The position numbers were made by a program, and so were the translations under genes. Shown here one piece after another: positions 1 through 5,017 of a stretch of DNA of 5,017 nucleotides. The stretch spans positions 1-5,017 of the forward strand of contig CAMVYG010000167.1 in the NCBI GenBank assembly GCA_947171615.1, written 5' to 3'. Numbering within the stretch: the stretch's first letter is position 1; each line of letters opens with the position of its first letter. This stretch comes from an uncultured Clostridia bacterium (GTDB lineage: Bacteria; Bacillota; Clostridia; Oscillospirales; Acutalibacteraceae). The notes under the pieces were generated by a model. It searched no databases and was not told where the DNA came from. It worked only from the letters and a program-made list of their open reading frames with translations.

Positions 1-715
1 ATGACAGAACATAACTGCGCTCCTGATGCATTCTGGCAAAATAGAAACCGGGAAAATTGCGAAAAGGAAAATGGGTGGCAAACACAATATGCCTGGCAGA
101 CACCGTGCCGTGATTTGTTTTCACATTTTTCCCCTCTATGCTTGTCACTACCGTGTTTTCAAATACCGGGACTCTTTGAGAAACCGCGCTCAAAAATCGC
201 AGCGGGTGAAACTGTGCCTGAGAAGGAAAGCGCAAGCCCTCCAAATTGGAAATCGGAAGTCCATCGATCTTGCAAAGTTCTGCGTCTATGCCCAGTCTTC
301 GGACGGCGGCGCACTCCTCCCGCAAGGCTTCCTTTCTCTGAGCAGTATACAGAAAAGACGGCACGGGCTGGAACATACAGTCAATTTGCAGCTCCTTCAC
401 AAGCTGGCCGTACTCCGTGATGGCTTCTTCGTTGGCCCGGGCATATTCTCTGGCACGCTCTTCCCCAAAACGCCGTAAAAGACGGTGATAGATCAAACCA
501 TGCTGTGATGTGATTTTTGCTGTTGTATTTTTTGTCTGTCCGCTTCCAACTTTTTTTGCTTCCAGCACCACGGCCTCGATCCCCCTTTTACGAAGCTGAT
601 ACGCAGTAAGCACGCCTGCCATACCGCCGCCAATCACAGCCGTGTCTACGGTGATATCTCCCGGCAGGGAGCTTCGTTCCGGTAAGTCTGCTGTTTTGCT
701 CCAAATAGATTCCAT
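1..715 (-). CDS. FAD-dependent oxidoreductase, N-terminal part (runs off left edge)
   Basis: Reading the complementary strand from the ATG at 715 gives 238 uninterrupted codons to the window edge, so the 3' half is missing. Residues 24-53 form an FAD-binding Rossmann start: a beta strand, then G29-x-G31-x-x-G34 (IGGGMAG), and an acidic strand end at E52 (VVLEA) that should bind the adenosine ribose. The TKNTTAKITSQHG stretch (61-73) and the HFPF...MHQERSYVLS stretch (215-238) are typical of DAO-fold (PF01266) oxidoreductases of clostridia and bacilli. Members I recall of this type (YhfW-like) carry a C-terminal Rieske [2Fe-2S] domain and are about 500 residues long. Whether this copy has one cannot be seen. 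The substrate is unknown. The start is supported by conserved residues right after it (MESIW...LPGDI) and by an AAGGGG purine stretch about 13 nt upstream, a rather long spacing. An in-frame GTG four codons upstream is too close to that site. The protein is probably cytoplasmic, as no signal peptide is visible. Confidence 0.9.
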   Translation of the reverse strand, partial: MESIWSKTADLPERSSLPGDITVDTAVIGGGMAGVLTAYQLRKRGIEAVVLEAKKVGSGQTKNTTAKITSQHGLIYHRLLRRFGEERAREYARANEEAITEYGQLVKELQIDCMFQPVPSFLYTAQRKEALREECAAVRRLGIDAELCKIDGLPISNLEGLRFPSQAQFHPLRFLSAVSQRVPVFENTVVTSIEGKNVKTNHGTVSARHIVFATHFPFRNFPGFYFARMHQERSYVLS

Positions 716-742
716 ACCTGAAATCACGCCCCTTCTTGATAT

Positions 743-748
743 TTTATA
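743..748 (-). promoter_or_regulatory. Possible -10 element for the FAD oxidoreductase gene
   Basis: On the minus strand TATAAA/TAAAAT-like sequence lies about 28 nt before the oxidoreductase start. The matching -35 region about 17 nt further upstream (TTTCCG-like) is weak. A promoter is expected here because a terminator for the preceding gene sits just upstream, but this is the weakest promoter call in the window. Confidence 0.3.
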
Positions 749-836
749 TTCTGCCGGGAAAGAATCGGAAAATACGCATGAAAAATCGGAAAGAAGGGTT
801 GGTAAGCCTTTTTTGATCTGTTTTAAAAAGCTGAAA

Positions 837-872
837 AAGCGCCCTCGGATTTTTAAAAATCCGGGGGCGCTT
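837..872 (-). terminator. Intrinsic terminator of the SLH/LRR protein gene
   Basis: A 16+16 inverted repeat (839-854 and 855-870) with one imperfect pair (845/864) is GC-rich at the base and AT-rich at the tip. On the minus strand it is followed directly by TTTTT, and another T-rich stretch follows. It starts 35 nt after the stop codon at 907, as expected for a rho-independent terminator of that gene. The plus-strand exit (TTGACCG) has no T tract, so it works mainly leftward. Confidence 0.85.
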
Positions 873-906
873 GACCGTTATGTGAATGTGCAAACAGATT
901 ATCTCT

Positions 907-2586
907 TTATCTTTTCAAAAAACTCATAAGTATCGCGGCAGCCTCCGCTCTGGTAGCTTTCCCGCGGGGATCGAGAATGCCATTGCCTTTTCCGGAGACA
1001 ATTTTATTCTCATAAGCCCAGCAAAGCGGCTTCTGCGCGTAATTACTCACCTTTCCATTGTCCTTAAAGTCAAGAAGCGTTCCGGCAGTTTCCGGTGATC
1101 CCGCCCAGCGATAGAGGATCGATGCAAGCTGTTCTCTTGTAATGTAATCCTCCGGGCCGAATCTACCGTTTCCATAGCCGCTGACGATCTTATTTTCAGA
1201 AGCCCACGCAATGGCCTTTGTGTAATATCTCCCCTCCGGCACATCAGAAAAATTCGACTGAGAGCTTGCAGGCTCTCCTGCCGCGCGGTGCAGCAGCGTT
1301 ACCAGCATTCCGCGGGTCATTGGGCTTTCCGGGCTGAACTTGGTATCGCTTGTCCCATAGAGCAAACCGCTATCCACCGCCTGTTTTACCGCATCATAAT
1401 ACCAGGCATCGGGCATGACGTCGGTAAATTTATCGATATCGCTTTTGTCATTTTCATCCGAACCGGGCGTAGAAATTACCGGTTTATCAGGTGCAGTAAT
1501 CGGAACGGTAACAGTGCCATAGACAGAGATATATTCCTGCAAGCCGTCTGTCGCCTCACCCTTTTCCCAAACGATCACATCAGTCAGCACAGGCAGTACC
1601 GCGCTTCCTGTGTGGCCTTCTCCGTTTGTGCAAACACGCTGCGCCTTTCCGGTTGTAATGAGAGTAGGTTCTACTGTGATTTCCCAAGGCCCCCAGCTGT
1701 GCCATTCAGAAGGCTCATCCCAAAGGAGTGTGGCTCCGCAATCTTTGCAGGTTCGAATCTTTTCCCCTTTCCGGGTACAGGTAGCTTCAACCGTAATGAT
1801 GCCTTCATCCCAATCGTGTCCCTCCCAGGCGGCATTTTGAGGATAGAACAGGAATATATCCTGCAACTCGGGATAATTCTCCATGCCGGTAACGCTTTCA
1901 GGAAACTTCATATTGTTCAAAGCAACATCAAGATACTCCAGCCTGGGATTATTCGATACGTCTAAAGCTTCCAGCTTCGCACCCCAGGCATCAAGCCTCT
2001 CCAGCAAAGGATTATTCGAAACATCAAGCGTTGTTAAATCTGTAGAGCTGCAAATCAAAACTTCTAATTTCGGATTTCCGCTTATATTCAATTCCTGCAG
2101 AAAAGTGTTGTTACAGTCCAAATGCTTCAGCTTCGGACAGTTGGATAGGTCAATAGACTCCAGATTAGTAAAAGAGCAATCTAAAACTTCCAGATTGGGA
2201 GCATGAGATAAGTCCAGCTCAGTAAAATCATTTCCGTAGCAATACAGCTCTTCCAGCCCTGTAAAGTATTCAATACCATCCATACATTCAATGAAGCCAT
2301 GCAAATTCGAGTAACCATTCAGATCAGGATCAAAGCAACCGATCCCGCCTACAGGAATCAGCAAAAGCCTGGTAATGCTTTCCACATCTGAACGGTAAAT
2401 ATGCTCATCGTTTGTTTTTCCCACAAGCTCCCGCACTGCTTTTAAAAATGTCGGGTCTGTAAAAGCCGTCTCAATCGGTTCAAGATCCGCCGATTCGCCC
2501 GGCGCGGCCGCCACAGCCATTTGCGTCCCCATCAACGCCATGATCACCGCTAAGAACAGTGTGAGAATTTGGTACTTTGCTTTCAT
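907..2586 (-). CDS. Secreted leucine-rich repeat protein with three C-terminal SLH domains
   Basis: The 559-residue protein starts at ATG 2586, chosen because AAAGGATGG lies 6 nt before it and a signal peptide follows. The longer frame to 2628 would start inside a terminator hairpin. Residues 1-27 are an export signal (MKAK, hydrophobic core, AVAAA). An N-terminal cap precedes five exact 21-residue leucine-rich repeats at 111-215 and a degenerate sixth. Four repeats put Cys in the LxxLxC column, as in the LDCSNNQL-type BspA-like repeats. Residues 262-336 hold two modules with T..G....C features (CKDC at 280-283), as seen in clostridial surface proteins. After a Pro/Asp/Ser linker (about 365-386) come SLH domains at about 386-436, 446-492 and 505-557, with MTRG, ITRE and TRAE motifs. 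SLH domains normally anchor proteins non-covalently to secondary cell-wall polymers. The role is therefore probably a surface adhesin or binding protein, with no catalytic domain visible. It is a single-gene unit with a long structured leader. Confidence 0.93.
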   Translation of the reverse strand: MKAKYQILTLFLAVIMALMGTQMAVAAAPGESADLEPIETAFTDPTFLKAVRELVGKTNDEHIYRSDVESITRLLLIPVGGIGCFDPDLNGYSNLHGFIECMDGIEYFTGLEELYCYGNDFTELDLSHAPNLEVLDCSFTNLESIDLSNCPKLKHLDCNNTFLQELNISGNPKLEVLICSSTDLTTLDVSNNPLLERLDAWGAKLEALDVSNNPRLEYLDVALNNMKFPESVTGMENYPELQDIFLFYPQNAAWEGHDWDEGIITVEATCTRKGEKIRTCKDCGATLLWDEPSEWHSWGPWEITVEPTLITTGKAQRVCTNGEGHTGSAVLPVLTDVIVWEKGEATDGLQEYISVYGTVTVPITAPDKPVISTPGSDENDKSDIDKFTDVMPDAWYYDAVKQAVDSGLLYGTSDTKFSPESPMTRGMLVTLLHRAAGEPASSQSNFSDVPEGRYYTKAIAWASENKIVSGYGNGRFGPEDYITREQLASILYRWAGSPETAGTLLDFKDNGKVSNYAQKPLCWAYENKIVSGKGNGILDPRGKATRAEAAAILMSFLKR

Positions 2587-2592
2587 ACTGAA

Positions 2593-2601
2593 CCATCCTT
2601 T
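2593..2601 (-). promoter_or_regulatory. Ribosome binding site that fixes the SLH/LRR protein start
   Basis: AAAGGATGG on the minus strand lies 6 nt before ATG 2586. It sits just after the T tract of the leader terminator, so it is transcribed only when the terminator is bypassed. This rules out the ATG at 2628, which lies in the loop of that hairpin. Confidence 0.85.
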
Positions 2602-2609
2602 CCGAATAT

Positions 2610-2641
2610 AAAAAATGCGTGGACGCAACAGCGGCCACGCA
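2610..2641 (-). terminator. Leader (attenuator) intrinsic terminator upstream of the SLH/LRR gene
   Basis: On the minus strand TGCGTGG (2641-2635) pairs with CCACGCA (2622-2616). An inner CGC/GCG pairing closes a TGTT loop, and TTTTTT (2615-2610) follows. It lies between the promoter at 2797-2825 and the ribosome site at 2593-2601, so it is a premature terminator in the 5' leader rather than the end of a gene. Its loop and 3' arm can also pair with upstream leader sequence at 2662-2677 (see the antiterminator entry). Confidence 0.8.
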
Positions 2642-2661
2642 CTGCAAAGAACGCATAACCC

Positions 2662-2677
2662 CTATTGCTACCACACA
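2662..2677 (-). promoter_or_regulatory. Antiterminator arm shared between P1 and the leader terminator
   Basis: Minus-strand TGTGTGGTAGCAATAG (2677-2662) can pair with CTGTTGCGTCCACGCA (2631-2616). Fourteen of 16 positions pair, two as G.U, with one 2x2 internal loop. TGTGTGG is also the 3' end of the P1 helix (2671-2677), and the partner contains the terminator loop and 3' arm. Antiterminator therefore excludes both P1 and terminator. The sequence complementarity is seen directly; the switching role is inferred. Confidence 0.65.
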
Positions 2678-2789
2678 ACAAGTCTTCAGCCTAAGAAGTT
2701 AAGCGAAAACCACGGAGAAAGCGTTTTTGCCAAACACAAAAACGCCTAACCTCTGTAGGCAGAATTATTCAACTAGACTTGCTGTGTGG
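2671..2789 (-). ncRNA. Candidate riboswitch-like aptamer domain in the SLH/LRR leader, class not recognised
   Basis: The domain is closed by a 14-bp helix, 2776-2789 with 2671-2684. It is complete on the minus strand with one G.U pair, whereas the plus-strand version has an A.C mismatch. Inside are a 9-bp hairpin (2721-2729 with 2737-2745, 7-nt loop) and a long-range helix of 8 pairs with one mismatch (2685-2693 with 2756-2764). The latter competes with a local GCCTA/TAGGC hairpin (2744-2748 with 2756-2760). A 6-bp helix 2697-2702 with 2769-2774, again with a minus-specific G.U, would form a pseudoknot. I looked for cobalamin, TPP, FMN, SAM, lysine, glycine, purine, M-box, T-box, c-di-GMP, THF, ZTP, guanidine and fluoride signatures and saw none. 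It is followed by the antiterminator/terminator pair, so it probably senses something and controls transcription of the surface protein. A protein-bound or purely kinetic attenuator is an alternative. Confidence 0.6.
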
Positions 2790-2796
2790 TATTTTT

Positions 2797-2825
2797 ACTA
2801 TAGCATAGGAAAAAGAAAAAAGCAA
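2797..2825 (-). promoter_or_regulatory. Promoter of the SLH/LRR protein leader and gene
   Basis: On the minus strand TTGCTT (2825-2820) and TATAGT (2802-2797) are separated by 17 nt, a near-consensus vegetative sigma factor promoter. The predicted start is about A2790, one base before the P1 helix begins. The untranslated leader would then be about 204 nt long. Confidence 0.75.
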
Positions 2826-2903
2826 GTAAGCATTTTACTCTATAGGGCAAATCTGTTTGACTGAGCTGAATAGTTCCAGAAACAGGATGGTTTGAGCATA
2901 GAA

Positions 2904-2934
2904 AAAGGCACAACTCAGTACGAGCTGTGCCTTT
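2904..2934 (-). terminator. Terminator of the sugar isomerase/epimerase gene (possibly bidirectional)
   Basis: AAAGGCACA (2904-2912) pairs with TGTGCCTTT (2926-2934). On the minus strand the stem continues through a G.U pair into CTC/GAG, making 13 pairs around a 5-nt loop, and exits into TTTTT. On the plus strand that inner pair is an A.C mismatch, though a T-rich stretch follows at 2932-2947. It lies about 83 nt after the stop codon at 3017. The stretch 2935-3016 shows nothing else. Confidence 0.8.
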
Positions 2935-3016
2935 CTGTTTTTGATTTTATCAATCTATTACACTGATTCAGCGTTTCCGCTAAACCGCAGAAATGCTTTC
3001 CGGCGATGAAACTAAA

Positions 3017-3988
3017 TCATACCCAATGCTGGCCGGTGGCGCGATCCTCAAAGGTGATGGAGCGCTTCAGGACATCGCAAGCCTTGACAAGGCCCTCGTT
3101 CTGGCTCATGAGAATATCCTCATGCTCAATGGAGAGCACATAATCATATCCCACCAGACGGAGCTGGGAAACGAAATCCTTCCAGAACATCTCATCATGA
3201 CCATAGCCGATGCTGCGGAAAATCCAGGTACGGTTGAGGGGATCTCCATAGGTCTTATAATCCAGCGTGCCGTCAACGGCGGCATTTGCGGGATCGATCT
3301 TGGTATCCTTGGCGTGAACGTGGAAGATGGCTTCGCCGCCCAGGTCGCGGATCGCGGCCAGGGGATCGATCCCCTGCCAGAACAGATGGCTGGGATCAAA
3401 GTTGGCGCCGATCTCCGGGCCTACAGCGTCACGAAGCTTCTTCAGGGTGTAAGGATTATACACGCAGAAGCCCTGGTGCATTTCCAGAGCGATCTTGTTT
3501 ACACCGTGCTCTTTTGCAAAAGCCACAAAATTCTTCCAATAAGGGATCAAAACCTCATTCCACTGCCACTCCGCAATCTCCTGGAACTCGTTGGGCCAGG
3601 CGCAGACGACCCAGTTGGGATTCTTGGATTCGGGGCAGTCTCCAGGGCAGCCGGAGAAGGTATTGATCTGATGGATCCCCATCTTCTCCGCCATCAAAAC
3701 GGCGTCATGCAGATCATCATCAAACTGCTTTGCGATCTCCTTATTAGGATGAATGGGGTTGGCGTGGCAGCTCAAAGCGCTGACCTCCAGGCCGGAGTCC
3801 TTGATGGTCTTCATAAACTCCTGGAATTTCGCCTCATCATGCAGCAGAACACCGGGATCACAGTGATCCTTTCCGGGATAACCGCCGCAGCCAAGCTCTA
3901 CCATCTGTGCGCCCAGAGACTTAAAATACGCCAGCGCCTCCTTTAAGGGAGTTGAGCCGATCACATTGGTAAGTACGCCCAATTTCAT
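3017..3988 (-). CDS. Sugar phosphate isomerase/epimerase family protein (TIM barrel)
   Basis: The 323-residue protein starts at ATG 3988, preceded by GGAAGGAG with a 10-nt spacing. The family fold begins at once with MKLGVLTNVIG. The 17 extra residues of the longer open frame lie upstream of the ribosome site. It matches the xylose isomerase-like / AP endonuclease 2 TIM-barrel family (PF01261). Conserved barrel-strand ends carry likely divalent-metal ligands: E31 (MVELG), E169 (ALEMHQG), D198 and H201 (NFDPSH), H223/H225 (HVHAKD) and E288 (SIEHED). Length is normal for the family. Members isomerise or epimerise sugars and related keto compounds, such as hydroxypyruvate, psicose/tagatose or inositol intermediates, in the cytoplasm; the substrate cannot be told from sequence. 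It has its own promoter and terminator, and no transporter or dehydrogenase partner lies in the window, so context gives little help. A C-P-G-D-C stretch (114-118) is notable but I assign it no role. Confidence 0.92.
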   Translation of the reverse strand: MKLGVLTNVIGSTPLKEALAYFKSLGAQMVELGCGGYPGKDHCDPGVLLHDEAKFQEFMKTIKDSGLEVSALSCHANPIHPNKEIAKQFDDDLHDAVLMAEKMGIHQINTFSGCPGDCPESKNPNWVVCAWPNEFQEIAEWQWNEVLIPYWKNFVAFAKEHGVNKIALEMHQGFCVYNPYTLKKLRDAVGPEIGANFDPSHLFWQGIDPLAAIRDLGGEAIFHVHAKDTKIDPANAAVDGTLDYKTYGDPLNRTWIFRSIGYGHDEMFWKDFVSQLRLVGYDYVLSIEHEDILMSQNEGLVKACDVLKRSITFEDRATGQHWV

Positions 3989-4014
3989 AAGAAAAATACT
4001 CCTTCCGATTATTG

Positions 4015-4060
4015 TTTGGGCAACGAAAGCTTTTCGCAAAATTTCACGCCGGTGCCCAAA
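4015..4060 (-). promoter_or_regulatory. Inverted repeat in the leader of the isomerase/epimerase gene
   Basis: TTTGGGCA (4015-4022) and TGCCCAAA (4053-4060) form a perfect 8-bp inverted repeat in the predicted 79-nt leader. Nested inside is CGAAAGCTTTTCG (4024-4036), with 5-nt complementary arms. No T tract follows, so it is not a terminator. It could be a dyad operator for a sugar-responsive repressor of LacI or similar type, or an RNA hairpin. Neither can be proved from sequence. Confidence 0.45.
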
Positions 4061-4073
4061 TCTATTTGGCTAT

Positions 4074-4102
4074 ATTATATAGAATTGCACCAGAAATTGC
4101 AA
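4074..4102 (-). promoter_or_regulatory. Promoter of the isomerase/epimerase gene
   Basis: On the minus strand TTGCAA (4102-4097) and TATAAT (4079-4074) are 17 nt apart; the -10 hexamer is perfect. Predicted transcription start is about 4067, giving a leader of roughly 79 nt before ATG 3988. Confidence 0.8.
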
Positions 4103-4164
4103 TCCCATTTCTCAAAAAATCCCTATTTAAAAATGGAATTTACCGTTTGATAGAAGCACTGTTT

Positions 4165-4247
4165 TGTAGGGCCAGCCGACTGATAAATCAGTCGGCTGGC
4201 CCTGGCAGATCTAAAATGAACGGACCGTCCAGAGGCCGGTCCCTACA
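4165..4247. repeat. MITE-like palindromic intergenic repeat
   Basis: An 83-bp unit is bounded by TGTAGGG (4165-4171) and its inverse CCCTACA (4241-4247). The left half is a perfect 16-bp inverted repeat (4169-4184 with 4187-4202) with only two bases between the arms. The right half holds a smaller GGACCG/CGGTCC hairpin (4222-4227 with 4237-4242). It contains no gene and is more GC-rich than the AT-rich flanks. Short non-coding palindromes with TGTAGGG-type ends are, as I recall, common in gut clostridial genomes. That this one is a mobilised or multi-copy repeat is inferred, because no second full copy lies in the window. No clear target-site duplication was seen. Confidence 0.6.
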
Positions 4248-4301
4248 TTCGGTTGGGTGGTAAACTATACTTTTCATATGCTTGATTGGAACAAAAGATG
4301 G

Positions 4302-4309
4302 CCCCTACA
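4302..4309. repeat. Isolated CCCCTACA end resembling the terminal repeat of the neighbouring palindrome
   Basis: CCCCTACA is followed by AG, and on the other strand it reads TGTAGGGG, then CC. This resembles both ends of the unit at 4165-4247. It may be the outer end of a larger composite (4165-4309) or a remnant of a second copy. It is short enough to be chance. Confidence 0.3.
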
Positions 4310-4337
4310 GATACAAAAATCCTAAGTTTTTTAGTTA

Positions 4338-4386
4338 AATTGCAATTCAGCAGTCGCCCGATAAAAGGTACTGCTGAACTGTAATT
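4338..4386 (-). terminator. Long imperfect hairpin after leuD, possible terminator
   Basis: AATTGCAATTCAGCAGT (4338-4354) pairs with ACTGCTGAACTGTAATT (4370-4386). Fifteen pairs are Watson-Crick, one is G.U and one is a mismatch, around a 15-nt loop. It begins 30 nt after the leuD stop at 4416 and is the only hairpin there, so it may end the leu transcript. The minus-strand exit (TTAACTAAAAAAC) lacks a good T tract, so termination may be weak or the hairpin may serve mRNA stability. Confidence 0.45.
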
Positions 4387-4415
4387 CCTACTCTTCTCTT
4401 TGCTCAGAGATTTCC

Positions 4416-4901
4416 TCACTTTTTCGCAATAGACTCCAAGAGCCCGCCGCTGGCGATGATATTTTTGATAAAGGGCGGAAAAGGATGGGCCTGATAGGTT
4501 TTTCCGGTAGTCTCATCGGTGATAAGGCCGGAATCAAAATCTACAGAAACAATATCTCCGGCGGAAATGCCTTCCGCCGCTTCAGGGCATTCCAGGATCG
4601 GCAGGCCGATATTGATGGAGTTGCGATAAAAAATACGGGCAAAGGTTGAGGCGATCACACAGGAAACTCCAGAGGCCTTCAGGGCGATGGGCGCATGCTC
4701 CCGGGAGGAGCCGCAGCCAAAATTTTTCAGGGCTACCACAATATCACCGGGACGCACATTCTTCACAAAATCCTTATCGATATCCTCCATGCAGTGGGCG
4801 GCAAGCTCACTGTGAGAGGCGGTATTCAAATACCGGGCGGGAATGATCACGTCAGTATTCACGTCATCTCCATACTTATGCACTGTTCCTTTTGCGTTCA
4901 T
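4416..4901 (-). CDS. leuD: 3-isopropylmalate dehydratase small subunit
   Basis: The 161-residue protein has the usual length of the short (archaeal/clostridial) LeuD type. With the large subunit LeuC, which carries the [4Fe-4S] cluster, it interconverts 2- and 3-isopropylmalate in leucine biosynthesis in the cytoplasm. Diagnostic blocks are YGDDVNTDVIIPARYLNT (10-27), with the substrate-facing loop YLNT (24-27); GCGSSREHAP (62-71), with the Ser-Arg pair of the aconitase swivel domain; and ASTFARIFYRNSINIGLP (84-101). GAAAGGAG lies 9 nt before the start. Its ATG overlaps the TGA of the upstream frame (ATGA), which indicates translational coupling in an operon. No leuB follows, so leuD appears to be the last gene of its unit. 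Related dehydratase small subunits (dimethylmalate, homoaconitate) are alternatives, but the whole sequence reads as ordinary clostridial LeuD. Confidence 0.95.
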   Translation of the reverse strand: MNAKGTVHKYGDDVNTDVIIPARYLNTASHSELAAHCMEDIDKDFVKNVRPGDIVVALKNFGCGSSREHAPIALKASGVSCVIASTFARIFYRNSINIGLPILECPEAAEGISAGDIVSVDFDSGLITDETTGKTYQAHPFPPFIKNIIASGGLLESIAKK

Positions 4902-5017
4902 TTCTGGTTTCTCCTTTCAAATGGCGCTTCCATTCTGATCTCAGTATGATAATATTGTTCCTGAAACCGCGTTTGCTCCGCGATCTCTTCTTTGGTAAAG
5001 GTCATCCCTTCCGGGGC
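4898..5017 (-). CDS. C-terminal end of an unidentified upstream gene overlapping leuD
   Basis: One frame stays open from the window edge for 39 codons and ends at a TGA that overlaps the leuD ATG (ATGA). The peptide is charged and Glu/Arg-rich, and contains GMTFTKEEIAEQTRFQ and ends in ERRNQK. The other two minus frames are interrupted by stops. By operon logic the partner would be leuC, but the tail does not look like the LeuC C-terminus I know (typically ending ...GKITDPREY-like). I leave the identity open. The internal ATG at codon 5 has no proper ribosome-site spacing, so the frame most likely continues upstream. Confidence 0.5.
   Translation of the reverse strand, partial: APEGMTFTKEEIAEQTRFQEQYYHTEIRMEAPFERRNQK

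Noticed and set aside
1..478. Two overlapping plus-strand open frames.
   Set aside because: Both lie antisense to the clear FAD-binding protein and have no recognisable domain.
765..795. A short direct repeat of AATCGGAAA.
   Set aside because: It is two copies in an AT-rich spacer, too short to distinguish from chance.
1288..2206. Several plus-strand open frames opposite the SLH/LRR gene.
   Set aside because: They are shadows of the repeat-rich coding strand, with no ribosome sites and no recognisable protein features.
2587..2628. A longer start for the SLH/LRR protein at ATG 2628.
   Set aside because: That ATG lies in the loop of the leader terminator, has no ribosome site, and would put 14 residues ahead of a good signal peptide.
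2671..2789. The plus strand of the leader domain has an ACGGAG...CTAACCTC...TAGGC pattern reminiscent of the ydaO (c-di-AMP) riboswitch.
   Set aside because: The match is partial: the GGGG/AACC parts and the long middle arms are missing. The plus strand has no promoter, gene or terminator logic in this direction, while the minus strand has all three. A covariance-model search of both strands would settle it.
2993..3946. A 317-codon open frame on the plus strand.
   Set aside because: It is antisense to the isomerase/epimerase gene, has no ribosome site or recognisable fold, and its length follows from the codon use of the real gene.
4012..4263. An 83-codon plus-strand frame crossing the intergenic repeat.
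   Set aside because: It runs across the isomerase promoter and the palindrome, has no ribosome site and no family resemblance.

Overview
The window reads as a chromosomal segment of a gut-type Clostridia bacterium (Firmicutes, probably Oscillospiraceae-like). This is inferred from the clostridial form of LeuD, the FAD oxidoreductase type, an SLH-domain surface protein, strong AGGAG ribosome sites, TTG(N)/TATAAT promoters and moderate GC content. No taxonomic search could be run. All recognisable genes lie on the minus strand, so transcription runs from right to left. Long plus-strand open frames are antisense shadows.

From right to left the layout is as follows. (1) 5017-4898 is the C-terminal end of an unidentified gene that overlaps the next start codon. 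(2) 4901-4416 is leuD, the small subunit of 3-isopropylmalate dehydratase. (3) 4415-3989 is a gene-free stretch of 427 bases. It holds a long imperfect hairpin after leuD, a MITE-like palindromic repeat (about 4165-4247) with TGTAGGG...CCCTACA ends and a further loose end near 4302, a strong promoter, and a short leader with an inverted repeat. (4) 3988-3017 is a sugar phosphate isomerase/epimerase family TIM-barrel protein that is its own transcription unit, ended by the hairpin at 2904-2934. (5) 2825-2587 is a promoter and about 204 nt of structured leader RNA. (6) 2586-907 is a secreted protein with leucine-rich repeats, cysteine-containing modules and three SLH domains, ended by the terminator at 839-870. 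(7) 715-1 is the N-terminal half of an FAD-dependent oxidoreductase that runs off the left edge.

The most interesting part is the leader of the surface protein gene. A near-consensus promoter places the transcription start right at a 14-bp closing helix (P1) around a folded domain of about 119 nt. Next comes an intrinsic terminator just before the ribosome site. The 3' strand of P1 and the bases after it can instead pair with the loop and 3' arm of that terminator (14 of 16 positions, two of them G.U). This is the mutually exclusive helix arrangement of a transcription-attenuation riboswitch, with P1 formation predicted to turn the gene off. I could not assign the folded domain to a riboswitch class known to me, so it is a candidate new regulatory RNA for a surface adhesin.

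The genes do not form one pathway. They are adjacent, mostly single-gene units: leucine biosynthesis (end of an operon), carbohydrate metabolism, cell surface and redox.
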